Shown: in pieces, positions 31,070 through 31,100 of the stretch
How the letters are laid out: every line of letters begins with the position of its first letter
How positions within the stretch are numbered: position 1 is the first letter of the stretch
From: an uncultured Dorea sp.
GTDB taxonomy: Bacteria > Bacillota > Clostridia > Lachnospirales > Lachnospiraceae
Reading direction: 5' to 3'
Assembly (NCBI GenBank): GCA_910584575.1
Contig: CAJUBG010000045.1
Location: forward strand, 1-31,100
Length of the DNA: 31,100 nucleotides
The notes under the pieces: generated by a model
What the model was told of the DNA's origin: nothing
Seen by the model: the letters and a program-made list of their open reading frames with translations, nothing else
The model's database searches: none
Translations under genes and position numbers: made by a program

Positions 31070-31100
31070 ACAACTAAATACCGCAATCCCCCATGGATAC

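Noticed and set aside
1..31100. tRNA or rRNA genes and attachment sites
   Set aside because: No cloverleaf or rRNA segment was recognised. No paired direct repeats flanking the islands could be found within the window.

Overview
The gene content points to a chromosomal segment of a gut Lachnospiraceae-type Clostridium (Firmicutes). The signs are strong AGGAGG ribosome sites, a T-box leader, a Gly/Cys-rich 'chorion class' type protein, luxS, a TrpB2-type synthase and many short TetR/MFS and folate operons. The backbone is ordinary housekeeping and accessory metabolism. Both ends of the window are mobile or accessory DNA.

Left end (1-2160): a short tyrosine recombinase, then two homologous C-type-lectin-like 3' gene cassettes facing each other. 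They share an identical 19-nt 5' block and an identical 17-nt 3' block around divergent cores. One cassette is followed by a perfect 10-bp-stem hairpin. This is the architecture of a diversity-generating retroelement (DGR) target region, or of a recombinase-shuffled cassette set. No reverse transcriptase lies in the window. A small HTH protein and a small decayed ORF follow.

2128-7800 (minus): a tightly coupled signalling operon. It encodes a LytTR response regulator, a secreted and membrane-anchored P/T-rich surface protein, a 7TM/GHKL histidine kinase, and a membrane HD-GYP protein. The surface protein between regulator and kinase looks like a dedicated extracellular accessory sensor.

8008-10046 (plus): a J-domain protein, a repeated Gly/Cys/hydrophobic mini-protein, and a two-gene Met-rich hypothetical pair. 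A 50-aa gene lies on the opposite strand.

10189-14298 (plus): a complete folate operon, folC-folE-HD hydrolase-folP-folBK. It has no recognisable Nudix-type FolQ; the HD protein occupies that slot.

14302-20683: an SPL-type radical SAM protein, a TetR/flavodoxin pair with a 32-bp palindrome upstream, a GyrI-like/DUF3795 protein, a TetR/MFS efflux operon with a textbook promoter plus operator, and a YjbQ/patatin pair.

20850-29140: an ABC-F ATPase, a decayed Fic gene, a small membrane protein, trpS, a histidine phosphatase, a RelE/ParE toxin-antitoxin pair, luxS, and an isochorismatase-family hydrolase downstream of a TrpB2. The TrpB2 is controlled by a tryptophan T-box leader.

Right end (29160-31100): start of another mobile element. 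Three small unrecognised genes are interspersed with four copies of a GTTC-N8-GAAC palindrome, which suggests an element-wide operator. The integrase leader at the left edge shares the ACAAGGGGG ribosome-site block seen after one of these palindromes, so the two islands may be related elements.
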